A stretch of 64,000 nt of DNA from DSXH01 sp020724325. Its GTDB lineage: Bacteria > Bacteroidota > Ignavibacteria > Ignavibacteriales > Melioribacteraceae. Position 1 is the stretch's first letter, and every line of letters starts with the position of its first letter. The stretch spans positions 1 to 64,000 of the forward strand of contig JBFLYW010000021.1 of assembly GCA_040756515.1 (NCBI GenBank). The letters are read 5' to 3'. This document shows, in pieces, positions 20,106 to 28,113 of the stretch. The notes under the pieces are model-generated. The model did not search any database. It had not been told where the DNA came from and saw only the letters and a list, made by a program, of their open reading frames with translations. Position numbers and translations under genes: made by a program.

Positions 20106-20906
20106 TTATTTCTTAAACGCAACGACTGTAATGCTAAAAATACCAACGTTATTTTCTCTTAATGAAACTAATTCATCTTTATTCAAATAGTTTTTCAGAA
20201 TATCATCCGGCAGGTCAATCACTTTAGTTTTTCTGATTTCCACATTTTTGAAACCGGCGTTTTCAATTATTCTTAAATACTCGTCTTTCTGAACGGCTCC
20301 GGCAACACAACCGGCATACATCTCTGCCGACTTTTTAAGATTTGCCGGCAGTTCGCCATTTATTACAATATCTGAAACACAGAAATGACCGCCAGGATTC
20401 AAGATTCTGTAAATTTCTGTAAATGCTTTCTTTTTATCCGGTACAAGATTCAATACGCAGTTACTAACAACAACATCAACAGTAGAACTATCGATAGGCA
20501 TTTCTTCAATTTCGCCAAGTCTGAATTCAACATTCTTATAACCGAGTTTCTTATTATTCTTATTTGCTTTAGCAATCATTTCTTCTGTAAAATCGAGCCC
20601 GATAACTTTACCTTTATCACCCACAATTGCGCGGGCAATAAAAACATCGTTACCTGCACCGCTTCCAAGATCTACAACTGTATCTCCTTCTTTGATGCCG
20701 GCAAATTCTACCGGTAATCCGCATCCCAAACCAAGGTCAGCTTCGGCTACATATCCAACCAGATTTGTGTAATCATCCTGCATAACAGTATAGCCGACAA
20801 TTTTATTAGAATTGCCGCATCCACAACCGCACGCCGACTGCGATTTTTTAGCAATTGCACCATATTTTTCTTTAACAATTTCCTTTATTTCTTTTTCGTT
20901 TTGCAT
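20106..20906 (-). CDS. arsM: arsenite S-adenosylmethionine methyltransferase
   Basis: 266 residues. The SAM-binding motif I is VVDLGSGAGNDVFIA (residues ~77-91), and PGGHFCVSDIV follows. Three cysteines needed for As(III) binding in ArsM enzymes are present: C62 (LGLGCGLP), C150 (VSNCVLNL) and C200 (YAGCVAGA). There is also a CGCGCG cluster at residues 26-30. The enzyme methylates arsenite to methylated and possibly volatile species in the cytoplasm. Its start lies inside the end of arsR (22-bp overlap), which indicates translational coupling and joint control by ArsR. Confidence 0.93.
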   Translation of the reverse strand: MQNEKEIKEIVKEKYGAIAKKSQSACGCGCGNSNKIVGYTVMQDDYTNLVGYVAEADLGLGCGLPVEFAGIKEGDTVVDLGSGAGNDVFIARAIVGDKGKVIGLDFTEEMIAKANKNNKKLGYKNVEFRLGEIEEMPIDSSTVDVVVSNCVLNLVPDKKKAFTEIYRILNPGGHFCVSDIVINGELPANLKKSAEMYAGCVAGAVQKDEYLRIIENAGFKNVEIRKTKVIDLPDDILKNYLNKDELVSLRENNVGIFSITVVAFKK

Positions 20907-21232
20907 GTGAGTGCCCCCTTCTTAGTTAGTTGAGAAAATATTTTTTCTATTTCAGTTTTAGCTTTTGTAAGGTTATCAGGGTTTACACAGTAACAAACTT
21001 TTGGACCGTCAATATCGCCTTGAATTAATCCAACGCGTTTTAATTCTTTAAGATGCTGCGAGACAGTTGCCTGAGCCAGCGGTAATAGATCAACAATTTC
21101 ACCACACATGCAGATATTCATCTCGGTTAGAATTTTCATAATTCGTAATCGCGCCGGATGCGATAATGCTTTTGCAACATCCGATAAATATATTTCATCC
21201 GGTGTAAATTCTTCGATCTTTGGTTTAGCCAT
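20885..21232 (-). CDS. arsR: ArsR family arsenic-responsive repressor
   Basis: The ATG at 21232 gives 115 residues; another in-frame ATG lies 21 bases upstream. A winged-helix DNA-binding region is clear (LSHPARLRIMKIL, then LAQATVSQHLKELKRVGLI). The C-x-C pair at residues 41-43 (ICMCGEIVDLL) sits where ELCVCDL-type As(III) sites occur, with further cysteines at VCYC. It should leave its operator when arsenite binds. It is the first gene of arsR-arsM-arsC-acr3, and a dyad lies just upstream at 21244-21268. Confidence 0.9.
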   Translation of the reverse strand: MAKPKIEEFTPDEIYLSDVAKALSHPARLRIMKILTEMNICMCGEIVDLLPLAQATVSQHLKELKRVGLIQGDIDGPKVCYCVNPDNLTKAKTEIEKIFSQLTKKGALTCKTKKK

Positions 21233-21243
21233 TTTATTTATCC

Positions 21244-21268
21244 TATCGTTCATCGCAAATATACGATA
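21244..21268 (-). promoter_or_regulatory. candidate ArsR operator (dyad)
   Basis: Arms tatcgt (21244-21249) and acgata (21263-21268) form a perfect 6-base inverted repeat around a 13-base AT-rich spacer, 12 bases before the arsR start. Position and symmetry fit an ArsR/SmtB-type operator; this is an inference with no binding data. Confidence 0.4.
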
Positions 21269-21370
21269 AATATTTTTTATTATGCAAAAATTTTTAAAAC
21301 TTTAAACCCCTTGCAATTGTTATATGTCTTAAAGCATATGCCAAAGAAAGAAAACAAAGAAAGGGAAAAC

Positions 21371-23791
21371 ATGATTATTCGAAAAAATGCGATTTTACTT
21401 CTGTTAATAATCTTATTTTCTGCTAATATCCAACTTATTTCACAGCAGAATACGGACAAGCCGAATATTAAGATTTCAGGAACTGTTATTGACCTAAACT
21501 CTTCAACTCCACTCGAATTTGCAAACATTGTTCTTTTCAGTGCTAAGGATAGCACTCAGGTAAGCGGAACAGTTACAGACAAGAAGGGACTTTTCGAACT
21601 GCCAAATATTCAAATTGGAAATTACTTTATTCGTATCAGTTTTATCGGGTATGATAATTATACTGCTAATATTAATCCGGTTAACAATATAGATTTAGGT
21701 AAAATTTATCTCGCTCATGAATCAATTGGCATTAGTGACGTTGTTGTTAGCGGCGAACGTGCTGCAATCTCATACGAAATCGATAAGAAAGTTATTAATG
21801 TTGGCGAAAATTTCTCGGCTTCCTCCGGTACTGCTGTGGATATCCTGGAAAATATTCCTTCTGTAACGGTTGATATAGAAGGAAATGTAAGTCTTAGAGG
21901 AAGCTCTAATTTCAAAGTTCTTATAGACGGTCGCCCAACCGTCTTAGAACCTGCAGATGCTCTTCAGCAGATTCCTGCAAGTTCAATTGAGAATATTGAG
22001 ATTATGACAAATCCATCTGCCAAATATGACCCTGAAGGAACATCGGGAATAATAAACGTGATATTGAAAAAGAGCAAGAACCAGGGAATAAGCGGTGTGC
22101 TCGAATTGAATGGAGGATTGAAGGATAAATACGGCGGAGAAGCAATTACAGATTTTAAAGGAGAATCTATACATGCTAACATAGCTTTGAATTATAACAA
22201 ACGTAATTTTGGCGGAATACAATCTGAAAGGAGCTGGACTAACGACGGATTGAAAACTTCTTTTTACAATTCTGAAGGGAGTTCATCACGCGGGATGGAA
22301 AATTATGGATTACGCGGTTCTATCACTTTTAACCTTGGTGAACAAAAAACTCTTCTTCTCGGCTCCCGTTACGGCACAAGATCCAACTTCGGCAATTCTT
22401 ATCTTGATTATACCGAATGGAATTCTTTAAGTACTTCTCAATTGAGTCTTGTAAATAATTCCCAGGACAAAAGATCCGGCAATAATTTTACTCTCTTTGC
22501 AAATTATACTCATCCATTCAAATCAAAAGGTCATAAAATTACAGCAGAGATCAATTTCAACTCGAGCAGCTCCAACGAAGAATCAGTAAACCGACTTCTA
22601 GATTTAAATAAAATTATAGCCGGACAAATTTCAACAGAAGAAGGACCCGGAAAGGAATTAGAGGCGAATTTGGATTATATACTTCCTCTTGGAGATAATT
22701 CCCGTTTTGAAGCCGGTTTTCAGAGTGAGTTAGAATTTGATAACGAAAAAACCGGAATCTCTAATTATAATGTTTCGGCATCTCAATTTGTAAGAGATCC
22801 TTTATATGACAAAGATATTTCATACGATAAACAGGAAATTGCGTTATATACAATGTATTCGGATAAGATCGAAAAATTCGGTTATCAGATTGGATTCCGA
22901 GCCGAGCATACAGGTCGTAATATTGAATTGAATAGTCTGAATAAAAATTTTACGATTAACAAATGGGATTATTTCCCTTCTGCACATATCTCATACGAGA
23001 TTTCACCTGGGCATCAGATGATGACAAGTTATACTAAAAGAATAAACCGTCCGCGCGGCTGGGAACTTGAACCATTTGAGACATGGATGAACGCTTATAA
23101 TGTAAGAATTGGTAATCCGGCTCTACTGCCCGAGTATATCGATTCATACGAGTTCGGTTATCAAACTCTTATTGGCAAAAGTGTTTTATCAGCAGAAGCA
23201 TATTACAGAATTACAAACAATAGAATCGAAAGGATTCAATCTGTCTATTCAGATAAAGTTACACTTCAATCGGTTGAAAATATTGGAAAGGATTATGCTC
23301 TTGGCTCAGAATTTTTCTTGAACTTTGATCCGGTTTCTGGCTGGAATGTTAACCTGATGGCAAATTTATATCACTACAGAATAGAGGGCTTTCTTTACGG
23401 AGATAATTTTTCCAGAAAGAGTTTTAACTGGAATATCAGATTTAACAACACTATCAAACTAAGCCAATTGACACAGATTCAGTTCAATACCAACTACAAT
23501 AGTCCTTCTGTATCCGCTCAGGGCAAAAGAGAGGGATTTATATATACCAATATTGCAGTAAAACATGAAATACTTCATAATATGCTAACAGCAACTCTTC
23601 AGGTAAGAGATTTGTTCGGAAGTGCTAAGCATGAATCTATAAATCAATCATCCGATTTTTACAGTTACCGGCACTCGCAAATAGAATCACCTGTTGTTAT
23701 GCTAAATTTGAGATTCAATTTTAACAATTACAAATCGAACCAGAGAGAAAGCCGGGATGATGATATGCCAGGAGTAGGAGAAGAATTTTAG
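21371..23791 (+). CDS. TonB-dependent receptor with carboxypeptidase-regulatory N-domain
   Basis: The ATG at 21371 is chosen because it follows an AAAGGG box and opens a signal peptide (IIRKNAILLLLIILFSANI). The product is 806 residues. Residues ~35-120 are a CarboxypepD_reg-like domain (ISGTVIDLNSSTPLEFANIV, then FIRISFIGYDNY), followed by a plug (GNVSLRGSSNFKVLIDGRP, then SIENIEIMTNPSAKYDPEG) and an OMP_b-brl_3-type beta-barrel. It is an outer-membrane importer energised by TonB; the ligand is unknown. It is divergent from the ars operon, but the shared spacer alone does not prove an arsenic link. Confidence 0.88.
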   Translation: MIIRKNAILLLLIILFSANIQLISQQNTDKPNIKISGTVIDLNSSTPLEFANIVLFSAKDSTQVSGTVTDKKGLFELPNIQIGNYFIRISFIGYDNYTANINPVNNIDLGKIYLAHESIGISDVVVSGERAAISYEIDKKVINVGENFSASSGTAVDILENIPSVTVDIEGNVSLRGSSNFKVLIDGRPTVLEPADALQQIPASSIENIEIMTNPSAKYDPEGTSGIINVILKKSKNQGISGVLELNGGLKDKYGGEAITDFKGESIHANIALNYNKRNFGGIQSERSWTNDGLKTSFYNSEGSSSRGMENYGLRGSITFNLGEQKTLLLGSRYGTRSNFGNSYLDYTEWNSLSTSQLSLVNNSQDKRSGNNFTLFANYTHPFKSKGHKITAEINFNSSSSNEESVNRLLDLNKIIAGQISTEEGPGKELEANLDYILPLGDNSRFEAGFQSELEFDNEKTGISNYNVSASQFVRDPLYDKDISYDKQEIALYTMYSDKIEKFGYQIGFRAEHTGRNIELNSLNKNFTINKWDYFPSAHISYEISPGHQMMTSYTKRINRPRGWELEPFETWMNAYNVRIGNPALLPEYIDSYEFGYQTLIGKSVLSAEAYYRITNNRIERIQSVYSDKVTLQSVENIGKDYALGSEFFLNFDPVSGWNVNLMANLYHYRIEGFLYGDNFSRKSFNWNIRFNNTIKLSQLTQIQFNTNYNSPSVSAQGKREGFIYTNIAVKHEILHNMLTATLQVRDLFGSAKHESINQSSDFYSYRHSQIESPVVMLNLRFNFNNYKSNQRESRDDDMPGVGEEF

Positions 23792-23880
23792 TTTTCGAAT
23801 TAATTACTACTATAGGAATTGCAGTTAGTGACCACTGAAAAAGATCGTTTGCTATTTTTACCTATCAGGTGAGTCAACCC

Positions 23881-24263
23881 TAAACCTTGAAGGTCAAGAG
23901 TTGTTAATTAATTTCGCATGACCTTCAAGGTTGTTAAGCCACGAAAATGACAGAGTAGAAAGTGTACTGTCATTCTGAGCCGAACAAAGTGAGGCGAAGA
24001 ATCTATGCATAGTTTCTCATCCCGCTTTGCGGGATTCGAAATGACATTTCTCATCCCGGCGTTGATGGACGGTGAGAGTCGAATCTAAACCTTGAAGGTC
24101 AAGAGTTGTTAATTAATTTCGCATGACCTTCAAGGTTGTTAAGCCACGAAAATGACAGAGTAGAAAGTGTACTGTCATTCTGAACCGAACAAAGTGAGGC
24201 GAAGAATCTATGCATAGTTCCTCATCCCGCTTTGCGGGATTCGAAATAACATTCCTCATCCCG
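23881..24263. repeat. two ~178-bp direct repeats in the 676-bp gap
   Basis: Unit 1 (23881-24058) and unit 2 (24086-24263) are ~97% identical at an offset of 205 bp. Each holds the aaccttgaagg inverted repeat, the phrase gacagagtagaaagtgtac, the REP-like tgtcattctgagccgaac unit, and cccgctttgcggga hairpins. The gap 23792-24467 contains no gene that I can support. Confidence 0.85.
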
Positions 24264-24467
24264 CTTTGCGGGATTCGGAATAACATTTCGATCCGCTATA
24301 GGGAGAGAGAAATGACATGCTATATTTTTATAGGTTACTATAAAATAAATTCATTTTTTTTTGAAACGGTCGCAACAAATTCATAATTTAGCCACAAAAG
24401 AAAAGACTGTTATTTGAAATACATTTATTTAATTAACAAACCTAAAACAGACCACATAAGGGGGCTT

Positions 24468-27400
24468 ATGAAAAAACTTTTCTATTCAATTGTTATTTTC
24501 TATTCGTTTGCGGCAAATTTTTACGCCCAAATTGATGCGCGGATGTTACAATACCCTGATGTATCAAAAACTCATATTGTGTTTTCTTATGCTGGAGATT
24601 TATGGACAGTTCCCAAAGAAGGCGGAACAGCTACAAGGTTAAGCTCGCCACAAGGGCAGGAAGTATTTCCCAAGTTCTCTCCAGATGGTTCTCAAATTGC
24701 ATTCAGCGGTAATTACGACGGCAACACTGACGTATATGTAATGCCAACTACTGGCGGAATTCCTACTCGTGTTACAAATCATGGTATGGCAGACAGGATA
24801 ATTGATTGGTATCCTGACGGAAAGAATCTATTGTTTGTAAACTCAAGCGAGAGTGGAAAGCAGCGTTTCAGTCAATTCTACAAAGTTTCTCCAAAAGGCG
24901 GACTTCCGGAAAAACTTCCCGTTCCTTACGGCGAGCATGCTTCACTTTCTCCAGATGGAAAACTAATAGCTTACACAAACAAAACAGAATCCTTCCGGAC
25001 ATGGAAACGTTACCGCGGCGGAGATGCCGCAGATATATGGCTTTTCGACCTTGAAAAACTAACCGTAGATTACATAATTGTTAATCCAGCCGGCGATGAG
25101 CTTCCGATGTGGAGCGGTAGAAAAATCTATTTCATCTCGGACCGTGGACCCGAAATAAGGATGAACATCTGGTCCTATAATCTAGATACAAAAGAACTGA
25201 AGCAGATCACAAAGTTTACTGATTTCGATATTCGCTTCCCTTCGCTTGGTCCATCAGAAATTGTTTTTGAAGCCGGCGGAAAACTTTATCTTCTTAATCT
25301 AACAGATGAAAAATACCGCGAAGTAAAAGTAAATGTTGTTACCGATGCAATTACATTAATGCCCCGTAACGAAAAAGTTTCTAACATGATTCAAAGCTTA
25401 TCCCTTTCACCAGACGGTAAGCGCGCTATGATTGAAGCACGCGGCGAAATTTTTAACGTCCCCGCTGAAAACGGTGCTGTAATAAATGTTACATTAACTT
25501 CCGGTGTTGCTGAACGCTACCCGGCGTGGTCGCCAAATGGTAAGTTTGTTGCTTACTGGAGCGATAAATCCGGCGAGTATGAATTAACAATACGAAATAT
25601 GGAAAACCCGGATGAGGAAAAGAAACTTACTTCCTATGGCGAGGGATACAGATATAATCTTTACTGGTCGCCTAACAGCAAGATGATTGCATTCGTTGAT
25701 AAAGCTATGGAAATAAAAATCTACGATATGGAAAAAGATAAAACTTATAATGTGGATAAGGGAAAATTCTGGTATCACGGAAACCTTTCGGCATTCAAAC
25801 CGAGCTGGTCATCAGACAGCAAATGGCTTGCATATCAAAAGGATTTAGACAGCCGGGGAAGCGCAATTTTTATTTATGATACTAAAGAACAAAAATCGAT
25901 TCAGGCAACTTCAGGATTTTACATTGACCGCGAGCCGGTTTTTGACCCGGATGGAAAATATTTATACTTCCTCACAGGCAGAAACTTTGCACCTATTTAC
26001 AGCAATTTTGATAATACTTGGGTCTATCCAAATTCAACTAACTTAGCATTAGTTACTTTAACAAGCGAAATTCTTTCCCCGCTAGCACCAAAGAATGATA
26101 CAACTTCTATTAAAAAAGATGATGGAAAGAAGGAAGAAGGTAAAGATGGAAAGAAGGAGGAAAGTAAAGATGGAAAGAAGGAGGAAAGTAAAGATGGAAA
26201 GAAGGAAGAAGGTAAAGATGGAAAGAAGGAAGAAAGTAAAGATGGAAAGAAGGAAGTGCAAATTACTTTCGACAATTTTGAAAATAGAATAGTAATTCTT
26301 CCTGCTGCACCGGGTAATTTTTCGAGGCTGGCGGCTGTTGCAGGTAAATTAATCTTCCACAGAAATCCAAATAGCGGTTCATCGGAAAGAAACAGACCGC
26401 TCTTCTTTTATGATTTAGAAAAACGTGAAGAGAAAAAAATTGCCGATGATATTGACGGATTTACAGTTTCAGCTGACGGCAAAAAAATAGCAGTCGTAAA
26501 ATCAGGTTCTTTTTCTGTCATAGATGTTGCTGAAAACCAAAAACTTGATAAAAAAATGCCTACTGCAATGATGGAAATGACTGTTGACCCTAAACAGGAA
26601 TGGAAGCAGATATTTAATGATGTCTGGCGCTTTGTAAGAGATTATTTCTATGATGAAAACATGCACGGTGTAGATTGGAAAGAGATGGGTAACCGTTACG
26701 GTAAATTAGTAGATTATTGTGTAACGCGTTGGGATCTCAATTACATTCTTGGTGAATTAATTTCCGAACTAAACGCTTCGCATACATACCGCGGCGGCGG
26801 CGATACTGACGAAGCCGATTTTAGAAACGTCGGTTATCTTGGCATCGATTGGGAAATTGTTAATGGCGCTTACCGTATCAAAAAGATTATCAACGGTGCA
26901 CCTTGGGATAACGAGGTTCGTTCTCCATTATTAATGCCTGGATTGAAAGTAAAAGCCGGTGACTACATTTTAGCTGTTAACGGTCAAAAGTTAGATATTA
27001 ACAAAGCCCCGTGGGCTGCATTCGAAGGGCTTGCCGATAAATCCGTTGAACTTACAATAAACGATAAACCTTCTATGGAAGGCGCTAAAAGAATTCTTGT
27101 TCAGGCATTATCTTCAGAAACTCGTTTACGCAATTTAGAATGGATTGAAACCAACAGAAAATATGTTGAAGAAAAAACCGATGGACGCGTAGGTTACATT
27201 TATGTTCCAAGCACAGGTATTGGCGATGGGCAATACGAACTTGTTAGAATGTTCTATCCTCAGATAAACAAAGAAGCATTAATTATAGATGAGCGGTTCA
27301 ACAATGGCGGACAAATTCCAGATCGTTTCATCGAATTGCTAAACAGAAAGCCGCTTGCATTCTGGGCTGTCCGCGATGGTAAAAACTGGCAATGGCCTCC

Positions 27401-27785
27401 TCAAGCTCATTTCGGTCCAAAAGTAATGCTAATTAATGGATGGAGCGGTTCCGGCGGAGATGCTTTCCCAGATTATTTCCGCAAAGCCGGATTAGGACCA
27501 TTAATTGGAACAAGAACGTGGGGCGGACTAATTGGTATAACAGGCGCACCAACTCTAATTGATGGAGGAAGTGTTTCAGTTCCAACTTTCAGAATGTACG
27601 ACCCGGATGGAAAATGGTTTAAAGAAGGGCATGGTGTAGATCCAGATATTGAAGTAGTTGAAGACCCGTCAAAACTTGCAAGAGGTATTGATCCCCAGCT
27701 CGAAAGAGCTGTTCAGGAAATTTTGAAAGAGCTTGAAAAGAATCCTTATAGAGAACCGAAACAACCGCCTTATGAGAAACGATAA
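24468..27785 (+). CDS. tricorn-type S41 peptidase with beta-propeller and PDZ
   Basis: The ATG at 24468 follows a strong AAGGGGG box and opens a signal peptide (MKKLFYSIVIFYSFAANFYA). The product is 1105 residues. Repeated PD40/WD-like blades (SPDGSQIAFSGNYDG, then SPDGKLIAYTN) fill residues ~25-540. A highly charged linker of five DGKKEE(G/S)K octamers follows at ~546-600, then a core domain with NASHTYRGGG (catalytic His), a PDZ domain, and the S41 region with the nucleophile in GWSGSGGDAF at ~residue 994. It resembles Tricorn, which degrades peptides; the signal peptide indicates a periplasmic or exported form. Catalytic residues appear intact. Confidence 0.9.
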   Translation: MKKLFYSIVIFYSFAANFYAQIDARMLQYPDVSKTHIVFSYAGDLWTVPKEGGTATRLSSPQGQEVFPKFSPDGSQIAFSGNYDGNTDVYVMPTTGGIPTRVTNHGMADRIIDWYPDGKNLLFVNSSESGKQRFSQFYKVSPKGGLPEKLPVPYGEHASLSPDGKLIAYTNKTESFRTWKRYRGGDAADIWLFDLEKLTVDYIIVNPAGDELPMWSGRKIYFISDRGPEIRMNIWSYNLDTKELKQITKFTDFDIRFPSLGPSEIVFEAGGKLYLLNLTDEKYREVKVNVVTDAITLMPRNEKVSNMIQSLSLSPDGKRAMIEARGEIFNVPAENGAVINVTLTSGVAERYPAWSPNGKFVAYWSDKSGEYELTIRNMENPDEEKKLTSYGEGYRYNLYWSPNSKMIAFVDKAMEIKIYDMEKDKTYNVDKGKFWYHGNLSAFKPSWSSDSKWLAYQKDLDSRGSAIFIYDTKEQKSIQATSGFYIDREPVFDPDGKYLYFLTGRNFAPIYSNFDNTWVYPNSTNLALVTLTSEILSPLAPKNDTTSIKKDDGKKEEGKDGKKEESKDGKKEESKDGKKEEGKDGKKEESKDGKKEVQITFDNFENRIVILPAAPGNFSRLAAVAGKLIFHRNPNSGSSERNRPLFFYDLEKREEKKIADDIDGFTVSADGKKIAVVKSGSFSVIDVAENQKLDKKMPTAMMEMTVDPKQEWKQIFNDVWRFVRDYFYDENMHGVDWKEMGNRYGKLVDYCVTRWDLNYILGELISELNASHTYRGGGDTDEADFRNVGYLGIDWEIVNGAYRIKKIINGAPWDNEVRSPLLMPGLKVKAGDYILAVNGQKLDINKAPWAAFEGLADKSVELTINDKPSMEGAKRILVQALSSETRLRNLEWIETNRKYVEEKTDGRVGYIYVPSTGIGDGQYELVRMFYPQINKEALIIDERFNNGGQIPDRFIELLNRKPLAFWAVRDGKNWQWPPQAHFGPKVMLINGWSGSGGDAFPDYFRKAGLGPLIGTRTWGGLIGITGAPTLIDGGSVSVPTFRMYDPDGKWFKEGHGVDPDIEVVEDPSKLARGIDPQLERAVQEILKELEKNPYREPKQPPYEKR

Positions 27786-27854
27786 TAAAATGACGTGCCT
27801 TCTAAGAGAGTATCAAAGCTGGCACGTATGAAAAACGGAAGCTCAGCTTAAATG

Positions 27855-28043
27855 CTAAGGCGGTGGACTTAGTTGGCTGCCGCTGCTTCCGCTTTGTTTT
27901 AACCCTTCTATTTCATTTCTATCAATTCTTATTTTTCTTCCCATTAGAATTAGAATAATTTTTTTTTTAGGTTTGTTGTTAGAACTCCATATAACGAAAG
28001 CGGAGCTGTCTATTTGAGAAGGACTATTTAATTGGTTCAACAT
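27855..28043 (-). CDS. small hypothetical protein
   Basis: A 62-residue frame with an AAGGAAA box 8-9 bases before its ATG, in the 328-bp gap between two large plus-strand genes. The middle is basic and hydrophobic (KPKKKIILILMGRKIR) and the end is Ser/Gly/Pro-rich. I do not recognise it. It could be a chance frame; the ribosome-binding site is the main support. Confidence 0.3.
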   Translation of the reverse strand: MLNQLNSPSQIDSSAFVIWSSNNKPKKKIILILMGRKIRIDRNEIEGLKQSGSSGSQLSPPP

Positions 28044-28113
28044 AAAAGCATTTCCTTACTTGAGTACGTTTTTGATTTACAACAAATCAACAAAATAAAT
28101 AAGCGGAGTAACT

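Larger units (their letters stand above)
19732..20185. repeat. ~227-bp tandem duplication spanning the arsC/arsM junction
   Basis: The segment 19732-19958 is repeated at 19959-20185 with ~90% identity. Each copy contains the 5' end of arsC, the spacer (a dyad reading aacgcagatc ... atctgtgtt) and the 3' end of arsM. Only the outer parts are used: arsC reads from the left copy and arsM ends in the right copy. The two inner ends are dead remnants. Confidence 0.9.

Noticed and set aside
26115..26260. Regular 24-bp repeats suggesting a CRISPR-like array
   Set aside because: The units are contiguous without spacers and lie in frame inside the tricorn-like gene as DGKKEE(G/S)K codons.
27792..27827. 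acgtgcc ... ggcacgt inverted repeat after the tricorn-like gene
   Set aside because: The loop is ~22 bases and no T-run follows, so it is not convincing as a terminator.
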